Origin: Dysgonomonas sp. PH5-45
GTDB lineage: Bacteria; Bacteroidota; Bacteroidia; Bacteroidales; Dysgonomonadaceae
Length of the DNA stretch: 53,172 nt
Direction: 5' to 3'
NCBI RefSeq assembly: GCF_029893235.1
Contig: NZ_JARXWE010000021.1
Span: 1-53,172, forward strand
Below, one piece after another: positions 13,688 through 21,845 of the stretch. The position numbers and the translations under genes are program-made. The first letter of the stretch is position 1. Every line of letters starts with the position of its first letter. A model generated the notes under the pieces. It saw only the letters and a program-made list of their open reading frames with translations, had not been told where the DNA came from and ran no database searches.

Positions 13688-14956
13688 ATGAGCTATTTAT
13701 TTACATCGGAATCGGTGTCGGAAGGACATCCCGATAAAGTTGCCGATCAAATCTCGGATGCACTACTTGACGAATTTCTGGCACACGACCCTCAGTCGAA
13801 AGTGGCTTGCGAAACACTTGTAACAACCGGACAGGTTGTCCTTGCCGGCGAAGTAAAATCGAAAGCGTATATCGACGTTCAGGAAACTGCCCGCAAAGTA
13901 ATAGAGCGTATCGGTTATACAAAGAGCGAGTATCAGTTCGAAGCTAAATCGTGCGGTGTTCTGTCGGCCATTCACGAGCAATCGGACGACATCAACCGGG
14001 GAGTTGACCAAAAAGCCGATCCTATGGATCAAGGAGCAGGAGACCAAGGTATGATGTTCGGATATGCAACCAGCGAAACCGATAATTACATGCCACTGGC
14101 TTTAGACCTATCGCACGCCTTGCTGATAGAACTTGCCAAAATACGCAAAAACGAAACTGCTTTGATGCCATACTTGCGCCCAGATGCTAAATCGCAGGTA
14201 ACAATCGAGTACGACGATAATGGTTCACCGTTGCGTATCGACACAATTGTAATCTCTACACAACACGACGAGTTTGGTCCCGACCAAGCGATGCAGGATA
14301 AAATCAGGGAAGATGTGATAAACATACTGATTCCGCGTGTCAAGGAGAATTATAAATTCAGGGAAGATATCACCCGTCTGTTTAACGACAACATTATTTA
14401 TCACGTAAATCCTACCGGAAAATTTGTTATCGGTGGGCCTCACGGAGATACAGGCCTCACAGGCCGTAAAATCATTGTAGATACTTATGGCGGCAAAGGT
14501 GCTCACGGAGGTGGTGCATTCTCGGGCAAAGACCCTTCGAAGGTAGACCGTTCGGCTGCGTATGCTTCGCGCCACATTGCCAAAAACCTTGTCGCGGCAG
14601 GTGTATCGCCCGAAGTTTTAGTGCAGGTTTCGTATGCTATCGGTGTTGCCAAACCTATGAACATTTACATCAACACTTACGGAAAGAGCAATATTTCACT
14701 GACCGATGGGCAAATAGCCAAAAAAGTTGAGGCTATCTTCGATATGCGTCCTAAAGCCATAGAAGAAAGACTGAAACTGAGAAATCCTATTTACTCAGAA
14801 ACAGCAGCTTACGGACATATGGGACGCACTCCCGAAACCGTAACAAAGGTATTTACATCAAGATATACCCAAGAACCTATTAAAAAAACAATAGAATTAT
14901 TTACTTGGGAAAAACTTGATTTTGTTGATACAATAAAAAAGGAATTTAACCTGTAA
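13688..14956 (+). CDS. metK: S-adenosylmethionine synthetase
   Basis: MetK makes S-adenosylmethionine from methionine and ATP in the cytoplasm. I start the protein at the ATG at 13688 ([21 protein letters not shown]), since upstream codons in this frame are not conserved-looking and lie within the leader. The 422-residue enzyme has GHPDKVADQ (residues 13-21), the ATP-binding [12 protein letters not shown] block, [14 protein letters not shown], and the phosphate loop [19 protein letters not shown]. The gene has a long leader with a SAM-II-like element and a palindrome, pointing to feedback control by its product. It ends at a strong terminator that overlaps the next promoter. Confidence 0.97.
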   Translation: MSYLFTSESVSEGHPDKVADQISDALLDEFLAHDPQSKVACETLVTTGQVVLAGEVKSKAYIDVQETARKVIERIGYTKSEYQFEAKSCGVLSAIHEQSDDINRGVDQKADPMDQGAGDQGMMFGYATSETDNYMPLALDLSHALLIELAKIRKNETALMPYLRPDAKSQVTIEYDDNGSPLRIDTIVISTQHDEFGPDQAMQDKIREDVINILIPRVKENYKFREDITRLFNDNIIYHVNPTGKFVIGGPHGDTGLTGRKIIVDTYGGKGAHGGGAFSGKDPSKVDRSAAYASRHIAKNLVAAGVSPEVLVQVSYAIGVAKPMNIYINTYGKSNISLTDGQIAKKVEAIFDMRPKAIEERLKLRNPIYSETAAYGHMGRTPETVTKVFTSRYTQEPIKKTIELFTWEKLDFVDTIKKEFNL

Positions 14957-14982
14957 TTTTTTTGACCAATAAAATAATACCG

Positions 14983-15020
14983 GGCTGCAAAAGAATTTGT
15001 AATTTTGCAGCCTGTTTTAT
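14983..15020 (+). terminator. Terminator of metK
   Basis: GGCTGCAAAA (14983-14992) and TTTTGCAGCC (15003-15012) are perfect complements, followed by TGTTTTATTT. The descending arm overlaps the -7 box of the next transcript. Confidence 0.85.
15000..15007 (+). promoter_or_regulatory. Candidate -7 box of DUF4271-hemD inside the metK terminator
   Basis: TAATTTTG matches TAnnTTTG and is part of the terminator stem-loop. Transcription would start around 15013, 10 bases before an ATG at 15023 and 35 bases before the GTG at 15048. Confidence 0.5.
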
Positions 15021-15047
15021 TTATGGATATAAACGAATTAGATAAAG

Positions 15048-15986
15048 GTGGAAATCGAGCAGGATTCTATAACAACAGCATTACCGGATGTGGGTCTACT
15101 TCCCGCAACACAAGGTACACATACCGGTATAATCAAACCCGACTCTGTATCCACAAATCCAAGGTTGCTCAACTTTTCGAAGCAAGATACCACAACTTAT
15201 TCCATAAATCAGGCAACTGATACCCTTGCCAACGAATCGCTAATAGATACTGTTGCTCCGGTAAAGGCATATACGGCAGTCGGTCATAAAGGGAAAGACC
15301 GTTTACCCAGCCTTAAAGGCGAAGACGGAATTTTTGCTCTCCTATTGCTCAGCTTCATGCTCCTTGCCTTTGTGTATAAAAGAGGAATATCTTTGTTCGA
15401 CAGGCGGGGCTTGCTTTCCTTACTTTCAGATCGGTCTGAAAGGGTTTCGTTTAAAGAAACAACGGCAGCCGACGCATGGGGAAATGGGCTTTTGTTTTTT
15501 CAGGCAATACTCCTTTCAAGCATCGTGCTATACGATTTGTTTTTCGAAACCAGCACTTATATAACCAGTACCACAAGTAGTTTTATAACAGTAATATTAT
15601 TTGTTGTTACCTTATTTATTTTTGTTGGCATAAAGTATGTGTTCTATAAGTTTATGGGATATCTGTTCGATGTACAAGGACTGATAAATACATGGAAAAA
15701 AGATTATGTTTCGCTCATTAACATCTTCGGAATATGCATCTTCCTGCCAACATTGGTACTGATTTATGCCGATCATTTTCATTTCTTAGCATTCTTATTG
15801 TCTTTTATTTTATTTATACTGACACGCTTAGTTATTTTCTATCGAACAATTTCCTTTTTTTTACAACAAAAAGTTAACTTTTTATTTTTGATTACCTACC
15901 TTTGCAGTGTCGAAATTTTGCCATATATATCCTTATATTTTGGTCTGAATTTTTTATTTGAAACGGATATAATTAATATTCTATGA
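15048..15986 (+). CDS. DUF4271 integral membrane protein
   Basis: This is a 312-residue protein of unknown function with a polar N-terminal 90 residues and then about six hydrophobic helices (near 95-112, 148-168, 176-200, 222-245, 247-268 and 280-302). The hydrophobic part matches the DUF4271 pattern that precedes hemD in Bacteroidota. Its stop overlaps the hemD start by four bases (ATGA), so translation is coupled. The start is uncertain: the frame opens at a GTG (15048), because an in-frame stop lies at 15039. An ATG at 15023 in another frame would give a natural MDINELDK extension if one base were absent. Confidence 0.75.
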   Translation: MEIEQDSITTALPDVGLLPATQGTHTGIIKPDSVSTNPRLLNFSKQDTTTYSINQATDTLANESLIDTVAPVKAYTAVGHKGKDRLPSLKGEDGIFALLLLSFMLLAFVYKRGISLFDRRGLLSLLSDRSERVSFKETTAADAWGNGLLFFQAILLSSIVLYDLFFETSTYITSTTSSFITVILFVVTLFIFVGIKYVFYKFMGYLFDVQGLINTWKKDYVSLINIFGICIFLPTLVLIYADHFHFLAFLLSFILFILTRLVIFYRTISFFLQQKVNFLFLITYLCSVEILPYISLYFGLNFLFETDIINIL

Positions 15987-16741
15987 GTACAAAAATTAAG
16001 AGAGTTTTAATATCACAACCAAAACCAGCCACCGAAAAATCTCCTTATTTTGATATCGCAGAAAAATATAATCTGACTCTGGATTTTCGTCAATTTATTA
16101 AAGTAGAAGGCTTAGATGCCAAGGAGTTCAGACAACAAAAAATTTCTATCCCCGATTATTCGGCAATCGTATTTACGGCAAAGGTGGCCATAGACCATTT
16201 CTTTTCGCTTTGCGAAGAACTGCGGATAACTATGCCCGAAACCATGAAGTATTTTTGTATATCCGAGTCTGTGGCTCTTTATCTGCAAAAATATATAATA
16301 TACCGTAAGCGTAAGATTTTCTTTAGCCAGACGGGCAAAATGGACGGATTGGCTAACTCTCTGACCAAGCACAATAAAGAAAAATTTCTTGTTCCCGTAT
16401 CGGATGTGCATAACGATGATATCACAGCCATTCTGGACGAGAAAAAAGTAGATTACACCAAAGCCATTATGTACCGGACGGTAAGTACGGAGATAGAGAA
16501 AGATTACATAAAGTCGTTCGACCTTATCATTTTCTTCAGCCCGTTAGGTATCGTGTCTTTATTTAAAAATGATCCCGACTTTGAACAGGGAGACATATAT
16601 ATAGCATGCTTCGGAGCTGCCACTGCTAAAGCTGTGAGAGAAGCCGGTTTACGTTTAGATTGCGAAGCTCCCCAGCCCGGATTCCCTTCTATGACTGCTG
16701 CTCTTGAGGCTTTTGTGAAAGAGAAAAACAAGAAAAAATAA
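15983..16741 (+). CDS. hemD: Uroporphyrinogen-III synthase
   Basis: HemD closes hydroxymethylbilane to uroporphyrinogen III in tetrapyrrole synthesis. The 252-residue protein has the two-lobed HemD layout: an N-terminal VLISQPKP segment, a first-lobe motif YSAIVFTAKVAIDHFF (about 58-73) and the late segments LIIFFSPLGIVSLF and IACFGAATAKAVREAGL, which match the conserved SP.gv..f and iG..TA..l motifs. HemD sequences diverge strongly, so the call rests on these and on the DUF4271 neighbour. The start overlaps the upstream stop as ATGA. A terminator follows at once. Confidence 0.85.
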   Translation: MSTKIKRVLISQPKPATEKSPYFDIAEKYNLTLDFRQFIKVEGLDAKEFRQQKISIPDYSAIVFTAKVAIDHFFSLCEELRITMPETMKYFCISESVALYLQKYIIYRKRKIFFSQTGKMDGLANSLTKHNKEKFLVPVSDVHNDDITAILDEKKVDYTKAIMYRTVSTEIEKDYIKSFDLIIFFSPLGIVSLFKNDPDFEQGDIYIACFGAATAKAVREAGLRLDCEAPQPGFPSMTAALEAFVKEKNKKK

Positions 16742-16773
16742 CTAATACAATTACTCGATAATAAAGTATAACA

Positions 16774-16809
16774 GCAAGCTTAGATCTTTTTCGGGATCTA
16801 AGCTTGTTT
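16774..16809 (+). terminator. Terminator of DUF4271-hemD
   Basis: CAAGCTTAGATC and GATCTAAGCTTG form a 12-bp perfect stem ending in TTTC. Confidence 0.8.
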
Positions 16810-16827
16810 CATATATCACACAGTTAA

Positions 16828-17535
16828 ATGGATAAGGCAGAATATACAGACAGCGAATTAGGTCGGATATTCTTTATCGCCAACAGACGGGCAAAACGGG
16901 TTATCGCACGCCGTGTGCCCGATGGTATCCAGATAACAATACCCGTATACTTTTCCGCACAGCAGGCATTTGCAGCCTTAGAGGAGTTACGGCCAAAGCT
17001 TTCGTCGCTGAAGGGCAGACCAAACCATATATTTTTGCCCGATGCTGATTTCAAGACTCTCAGTTTCAGCATTAAAATAGAAAAAAGCGAAAATCTCAAC
17101 AACTTTTATTTTTCTCTTCAAAACTATGTTTTAACCATTGTATGCCCTCACAATTGTGTATGTGAATCGATTGATACACAAAATACTATCCGTGATATTG
17201 TAGAAAAGGTGATGCGCAACGAGGCCAAAAGAATATTCCCCGCATTGGTATCTTCTTTGGCTCAGGAACACGGTTTTACTTTTACTGACGTGAAAATAAA
17301 CAAAAGCCGTAGCCGATGGGGCAGTTGTTCGTCGGGGAAAAACATTAACCTTTCTTATATGTGTATGTTGTTGCCCCGGCATCTATGCGGTTTTGTTATT
17401 CTGCACGAACTCTGCCATACTGTGGAAATGAATCACAGCCCCAGATTTTGGAATCTTTTGGATAGCGTAACCGATAAACAAGCAAAAAAATTAACCGAAG
17501 AACTGAAAAAGATAAAAATACCTTTTTGGCGGTAA
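16828..17535 (+). CDS. YgjP/SprT-like zinc metallopeptidase
   Basis: The 235-residue protein belongs to the YgjP (DUF45) metal-dependent hydrolases. The conserved C-terminal third reads KSRSRWGSCSSGKNINLSY, then LPRHLCGFVILHELCHTVEMNH. The zinc site is H193-E194-x-x-H197 with H203. The WGSC and NLSY-type motifs are characteristic of the family. The cellular substrate is unknown; some relatives are encoded beside restriction or repair genes, but this one lies between hemD and an MFS transporter. No signal peptide is present, so it is cytoplasmic. Confidence 0.87.
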   Translation: MDKAEYTDSELGRIFFIANRRAKRVIARRVPDGIQITIPVYFSAQQAFAALEELRPKLSSLKGRPNHIFLPDADFKTLSFSIKIEKSENLNNFYFSLQNYVLTIVCPHNCVCESIDTQNTIRDIVEKVMRNEAKRIFPALVSSLAQEHGFTFTDVKINKSRSRWGSCSSGKNINLSYMCMLLPRHLCGFVILHELCHTVEMNHSPRFWNLLDSVTDKQAKKLTEELKKIKIPFWR

Positions 17536-17583
17536 AAGTCGGTGTTGGATGACAACAATCATACTATCTTTATGCTCGCTTTT

Positions 17584-18822
17584 ATGGAAAATTGGAAGAA
17601 AAAATTTGCACTCATTTGGTCGGGCGAGCTTGTGTCTACCCTAACCAGTTCGGTTGTAGGGTATGCCGTTATTTTTTGGTTAAGCCTCGAAACTGGCTCG
17701 GCCGAAGTATTGGCTTTTGCCACCATAGCATCCATGCTTCCACAGATATTGATAGGGCTATTCACTGGCGTTTTGATAGACCGATGGAGCCGTAAATGGA
17801 CAATGATTTTCTCTGACTCGTTCATTGCCATTACCACCCTTATTCTGTGCATTATGTTCCATTACGGGAAAATTGAAGTATGGCAGATTTACATACTACT
17901 GGCTTTCAGGTCTGTTGGTAACGCGTTCTATACACCTGCCATGCAAGCATCCATTCCGCTTATTGCGCCCGAATCGCAGTTGATGCGAGTGGCTGGCGTC
18001 AATCAGATAATAGTATCACTGAGTAGTATAGCCGGGCCGGCCTTGGCTGCCTTGTTGATTGTGGTGATGGACATGACTTTTATATTGCTGCTCGATGTTG
18101 CGGGTGCTATCATAGCCTGCGTTGCTTTGCTCTGTGTGAAAATACCAAACCCCGAAAGAGAAGATGCCACCGAGAAAATAAATGTGCTGAAAGAAATTAA
18201 AGACGGACTGAAAGCCATATCGTCGGTAAAAGGGCTGACATGGCTTTTCGTTTTCGATATAATAGCAATAGCCTTGTTGATGCCTGCTTCGGCATTATTC
18301 CCCTTGATGACCGTTAAATATTTTATGGGCGACACTTTCAGTATGAGCATCGTAGAAACCGCTTGGGGAGTGGGAATGCTGATAGGAGGAGCTTTTCTTG
18401 GTCTGAAAATAATGAAAAGCACCAATAAAGCCTTGCTTATTATTACAACCCTCATAGTGTTGGGTCTTACATTCCTTTTTTCCGGGATACTGCCCGCATC
18501 GGGGTTTGTGGTCTTTGTTATTCTTTCCGGTATCGGAGGTATATGCGGAGCCATATTCTGGAGTGCTTTCACCGTAATACTGCAAACAATGATAGACACA
18601 AGCACTCTTGGGCGGGTATTCTCAATCATGGGTAGCCTCAACCTTATTCCGGCCATACCCGGCTTATTGGCAACCGGTTTCATTGCCGAATATATAGGTC
18701 TTAACTCGGCTTTCCTGTACACGGGCATCTCTATCTGTATAGTAGGTTGTACTATGCTTTTCATTCCCTCGGTCAGGGAACTGGGGCGCGAAACCAAACG
18801 GCGGGGCAATCAAATCTTATAA
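17584..18822 (+). CDS. MFS efflux transporter (MFS_3/macrolide-exporter type)
   Basis: This is a 412-residue permease with about 12 hydrophobic segments. The opening MENWKKKFALIWSGELVSTL and the loop-2 motif GVLIDRWSRKW (with the MFS signature DRWxRK) are typical of the drug-exporting MFS_3 family that includes macrolide and enterobactin exporters. I start at the ATG at 17584, where the family usually begins. A GTG at 17542 and an ATG at 17572 are alternative in-frame starts. It follows the metallopeptidase gene by 48 bases and may be co-transcribed. The substrate cannot be told from sequence. Confidence 0.85.
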   Translation: MENWKKKFALIWSGELVSTLTSSVVGYAVIFWLSLETGSAEVLAFATIASMLPQILIGLFTGVLIDRWSRKWTMIFSDSFIAITTLILCIMFHYGKIEVWQIYILLAFRSVGNAFYTPAMQASIPLIAPESQLMRVAGVNQIIVSLSSIAGPALAALLIVVMDMTFILLLDVAGAIIACVALLCVKIPNPEREDATEKINVLKEIKDGLKAISSVKGLTWLFVFDIIAIALLMPASALFPLMTVKYFMGDTFSMSIVETAWGVGMLIGGAFLGLKIMKSTNKALLIITTLIVLGLTFLFSGILPASGFVVFVILSGIGGICGAIFWSAFTVILQTMIDTSTLGRVFSIMGSLNLIPAIPGLLATGFIAEYIGLNSAFLYTGISICIVGCTMLFIPSVRELGRETKRRGNQIL

Positions 18823-18823
18823 C

Positions 18824-18841
18824 AACCGGAGGGCGGTTTTC
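18824..18841 (+). terminator. Weak terminator between the convergent MFS and nnr genes
   Basis: AACCG-GAGGG-CGGTT forms a five-pair stem followed by TTTC. It is short but lies in the only 30 bases between the two convergent stop codons. Confidence 0.4.
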
Positions 18842-18852
18842 TACACCGAAAC

Positions 18853-20343
18853 TTATTCTGTTACCACTTTCATGGCTTTTGCCAGATAGTCAATTATATC
18901 TTTACTGTTCATCGCTTCCTGCCCGTATTCCTGAGCAGCCATATCGCCTGCCAAACCATGCAGGTACACGCCTATCAGGGCGGCATGTGTATTTGAGTAA
19001 CCGCGAGCCATAAGCCCCGTAAGGTATCCTGTCAGAACATCTCCGCATCCGCCTTTTGCCATTCCGCTATTTCCGGTCGAATTAAAAAAGTATTGTCCAT
19101 CGGGCATACAGACTAAAGTATGCGCTCCCTTTACAACAAATACCGAATCCAAATCTTTGGCATATTCAAGGACAAGCTTCAGTTTGTGTGCTTCATCGTC
19201 CCAATTGCCAATAAGGCGTTTCAACTCTCCAAGGTGAGGTGTAAAAACAGACCCTTTGGGTATATATTGCAACAATTCTTTGTTCTGTGCCAGTATGTTT
19301 ATGGCATCGGCATCAAAAACCATAGGCAACCCGGTATCGCTTTTAAGCAACTGCTCCAAAACGCCGGTAGTTTGCGCTGACTGCCCCACCCCACAGCCAA
19401 TACCTATGGCGCTGTATTGTGTCAGATCTTGTGTCAGGGAAGACAGGCTTGTGTTTTTATCGAGGCTCAATATGGCGGATGGGTAATTCACTTGAACGGC
19501 CATACGCTCTTGTTCCGGCATGTGCGTGGTTACCAAACCACAACCCGAACGCAGAGCCGCACCCGTAGCCAGCACAGCCGCACCGGCCATCCCTTCCGAA
19601 CCACAAAGCAGAAGCGCATGCCCATAAGTGCCCTTATGTGCAAATTTAAGCCGGGGACGCAGTAATTTCTGTATGGTAGACTCTACTATAAAGAAATAAG
19701 GCGACTCGGTTTGCTGCATAAAATCTTTGCTGAGACCTATGGGTAGGATAATCATCTCGCCACAACACTCGCCGGCTTCGGGCAATAGAGCGGCAAGTTT
19801 AGGAAATTCCAGAGTTAATGTCTGATTGGCATTTACAATAGTTTGAGATGCGTTTCCAAACTCGCAAATCATCCCCGACGGTATATCTATCGAAACAATC
19901 CGGTTAGGCAAAGAATTTATGATATTTATTATAGACCGTAAAGGTTCTTTTACTTCCCCCACAAGCCCTGAACCAAGTAAAGCATCAACGATTATCGTTT
20001 TTTTAGAGATTTCAATCTGTCCTCCTTCTATTATGTCAACACCATAGGGCAACAGGTTCATATTGTGGTTGCACTCTTCGGTCATATCCGATTTGCTGTA
20101 AGCTGTATAGACCGAACATTTATATCCGGTATTATAGAGGATACGGGCAACAGCCAGTCCGTCGCCACCATTATTGCCTTTGCCTATGAAAAAAAACAGG
20201 GGAATATCTTTGCCGATATTATCCTTAAACCAATCAGCTATTACGTTAGCCGCACGCTCCATCAGGTCGAACGAGTTTATCTGTTCGTTTTCGATTGTAT
20301 AATTATCGGCTGCTTTTATTTGCGTACCTGTCAATATCTTCAT
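18853..20343 (-). CDS. nnr: Bifunctional NAD(P)H-hydrate repair enzyme (epimerase + dehydratase)
   Basis: The protein repairs hydrated NADH and NADPH. The N-terminal YjeF_N domain (about 1-215, with FFIGKGNNGGDGLAVARIL) epimerises R- and S-NAD(P)HX. The C-terminal ribokinase-like domain (about 225-496, with GSEGMAGAAVLATGAALRSG, FTPHLGELKRL and GNSGMAKGGCGDVLTGYL) dehydrates the S form using ADP or ATP. The fused 496-residue form is the common bacterial arrangement. It converges on the MFS gene. The B3/B4 gene lies 27 bases upstream on the same strand and is probably in the same transcript. Confidence 0.95.
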   Translation of the reverse strand: MKILTGTQIKAADNYTIENEQINSFDLMERAANVIADWFKDNIGKDIPLFFFIGKGNNGGDGLAVARILYNTGYKCSVYTAYSKSDMTEECNHNMNLLPYGVDIIEGGQIEISKKTIIVDALLGSGLVGEVKEPLRSIINIINSLPNRIVSIDIPSGMICEFGNASQTIVNANQTLTLEFPKLAALLPEAGECCGEMIILPIGLSKDFMQQTESPYFFIVESTIQKLLRPRLKFAHKGTYGHALLLCGSEGMAGAAVLATGAALRSGCGLVTTHMPEQERMAVQVNYPSAILSLDKNTSLSSLTQDLTQYSAIGIGCGVGQSAQTTGVLEQLLKSDTGLPMVFDADAINILAQNKELLQYIPKGSVFTPHLGELKRLIGNWDDEAHKLKLVLEYAKDLDSVFVVKGAHTLVCMPDGQYFFNSTGNSGMAKGGCGDVLTGYLTGLMARGYSNTHAALIGVYLHGLAGDMAAQEYGQEAMNSKDIIDYLAKAMKVVTE

Positions 20344-20370
20344 GTTGTTTTGTTTAAGTATTAAGAAAAA

Positions 20371-21033
20371 CTAAAAATAAAATACATCTCCACCATCGGA
20401 CGATGCATACTGTTGCAATAACGATTGCATATACTGTACTGCCCCGGGCAAACCTTCGGGTCCATCATAACCATTAATAATAGCCAACAGGTATTTTGTT
20501 TCAACACTTATCTTTGTTCGCTCATTATCGCTGGTAGGAGTACCAATGCCGCCCACTTTGTCTCTATAAACAGGAAGTCCCTCAATATTAAGTAAACCTT
20601 TGCCTATTCCTTCATATGGTTCGCCGGTTGTACCGACACCCAAAGTTAATACATTTCCCGAGATTTTATCAACATCGAAGCCTCCTATCGAATATCCGGT
20701 TTTTATAGAAACCAGATTTATTATATCGACAAGCGTATCAATCTGGTATAAGGGGATATCCCTTAAAATGCGTCGGCAGAGAGCCTCGGCCGAGGGTCGG
20801 TAACGGTTAGGATCTTTCCCAAACCTTTTGTATGCCATGCGTGTAGCTTCAATAGCCGGATGTTTTTTTATTTCTTCTATCACACCTGTTTGCTTATACT
20901 GCTCCGAAATGGAGTTTATTTCCCTCCAGAGGGGTTCGCAATAAGGTGTATTTACTACTTTGGCTAAAATGGCTGCTCCTGCAAAATCGGGGCATAAACT
21001 CTTAAACTCGCCCGAAACATTTATTGATATCAT
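20371..21033 (-). CDS. B3/B4 domain protein (PheT-like tRNA-editing fold)
   Basis: The 220-residue protein consists of a B3/B4 domain like that of the phenylalanyl-tRNA synthetase beta chain, found free-standing in many bacteria. Diagnostic features are the EATRMAYKRFGKDPNRYRPSAEAL stretch (from residue 62), DTLVDIINLVSIKTGYSIGG and the late TKISVETKYLLAIINGYDG. A role in clearing misacylated tRNA or in tRNA binding is suggested by the fold and not shown. It lies 27 bases upstream of nnr on the same strand. Confidence 0.82.
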   Translation of the reverse strand: MISINVSGEFKSLCPDFAGAAILAKVVNTPYCEPLWREINSISEQYKQTGVIEEIKKHPAIEATRMAYKRFGKDPNRYRPSAEALCRRILRDIPLYQIDTLVDIINLVSIKTGYSIGGFDVDKISGNVLTLGVGTTGEPYEGIGKGLLNIEGLPVYRDKVGGIGTPTSDNERTKISVETKYLLAIINGYDGPEGLPGAVQYMQSLLQQYASSDGGDVFYF

Positions 21034-21394
21034 ATTTTAACTAATATATCAGAATGGAAATTTAAAGTTAACTATAAAAAATGTTTTCATGAAAATATAA
21101 TAACATTCATTATCTAAACAATGCCTACTATCACTTACATATTGACAGGTATTTGTTAAAACAAACATTAAAATATAACAATACATGATTTAACCCACTC
21201 TTTTTGCTTGCGATTTCACTAAAATAATATATTTTTACCAAACAATGGTTCATACTTCAAACAAAGGAAAGACTTAAATAAATAATAATTAATTAACGAC
21301 TTACTCTAACAAAAAAACTAAAATCGTTTATTTTAGTTACAAAATACATCAAAATGCAAAATCAAAAATAACACCCAATTAATGTTATAGTACT
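21034..21394. other. AT-rich intergenic region with no gene found
   Basis: These 361 bases separate the divergent B3/B4 gene and the 67-residue gene. Frames are short and full of stops. A weak promoter-like pair for the plus strand is TTG (21208-21210) with TATTTTTA (21230-21237), which would give a leader of about 150 bases. No convincing structured RNA is visible. Confidence 0.5.
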
Positions 21395-21598
21395 ATGATA
21401 GTAAAACACTTAATAGGCTATCTATTTAGTCAAAATAAAAACACATACAAAGAGCTTGCTAAAATATTTAAAGTGTATCCATACCATGTATATGCATTAG
21501 CTCATGGAAGAAAGGCTAAAACATACAACGAATTCAATATATTGCAGGAACTTGTAAATAGAAAAATTGTTGATGGCTACCAATTGAGATATAAATAA
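21395..21598 (+). CDS. Orphan 67-residue protein, possible HTH fold
   Basis: I do not recognise this small basic protein. Residues 15-40 (KNTYKELAKIFKVYPYHVYA, then LAHGRK) can be read as two short helices in helix-turn-helix spacing, and the C-terminal half (EFNILQELVNRKIVDGYQLRYK) as another helix and a basic tail. It has no signal peptide or membrane segment. A damaged copy of its last 20 or so codons lies 90 bases downstream (21687-21764), which shows the frame has been protein-coding and duplicated. The surrounding 0.8 kb is AT-rich, which fits acquired or fast-evolving DNA. Confidence 0.6.
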   Translation: MIVKHLIGYLFSQNKNTYKELAKIFKVYPYHVYALAHGRKAKTYNEFNILQELVNRKIVDGYQLRYK

Positions 21599-21686
21599 GA
21601 GTTGCCAATAAATTTTATTTTTTACAATAAATCATACTGAACCCTTTTTTCGGAATTGAGAAAATAAAGACCTTCTGTGTATTTAA

Positions 21687-21764
21687 AAATTCACCCTACA
21701 TCACAACCTTAACCAACTTGTAAACAGAAAAATAGTTCGTGGTTATAAGATAAAATCCAAATAA
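21687..21764 (+). pseudogene. Decayed C-terminal copy of the 67-residue gene
   Basis: The frame ending in the stop at 21762-21764 encodes LNQLVNRKIVRGYKIKSK, which aligns with LQELVNRKIVDGYQLRYK at the end of the gene at 21395-21598. Similarity extends weakly upstream to about 21687, where an in-frame stop (21684-21686) interrupts it. No start codon or intact N-terminal part is present. Confidence 0.65.
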
Positions 21765-21845
21765 GATATGCTGTAAGACAGGTTGTGTTTTTTTATATTT
21801 TTCCGTTCCTTTATAAGATATAATAATCAAAACAATCTAATTGCT

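Noticed and set aside
18003-18809. Minus-strand frame of 268 codons inside the MFS gene
   Set aside because: It mirrors the transmembrane codons of the transporter on the other strand and shows no domain of its own.
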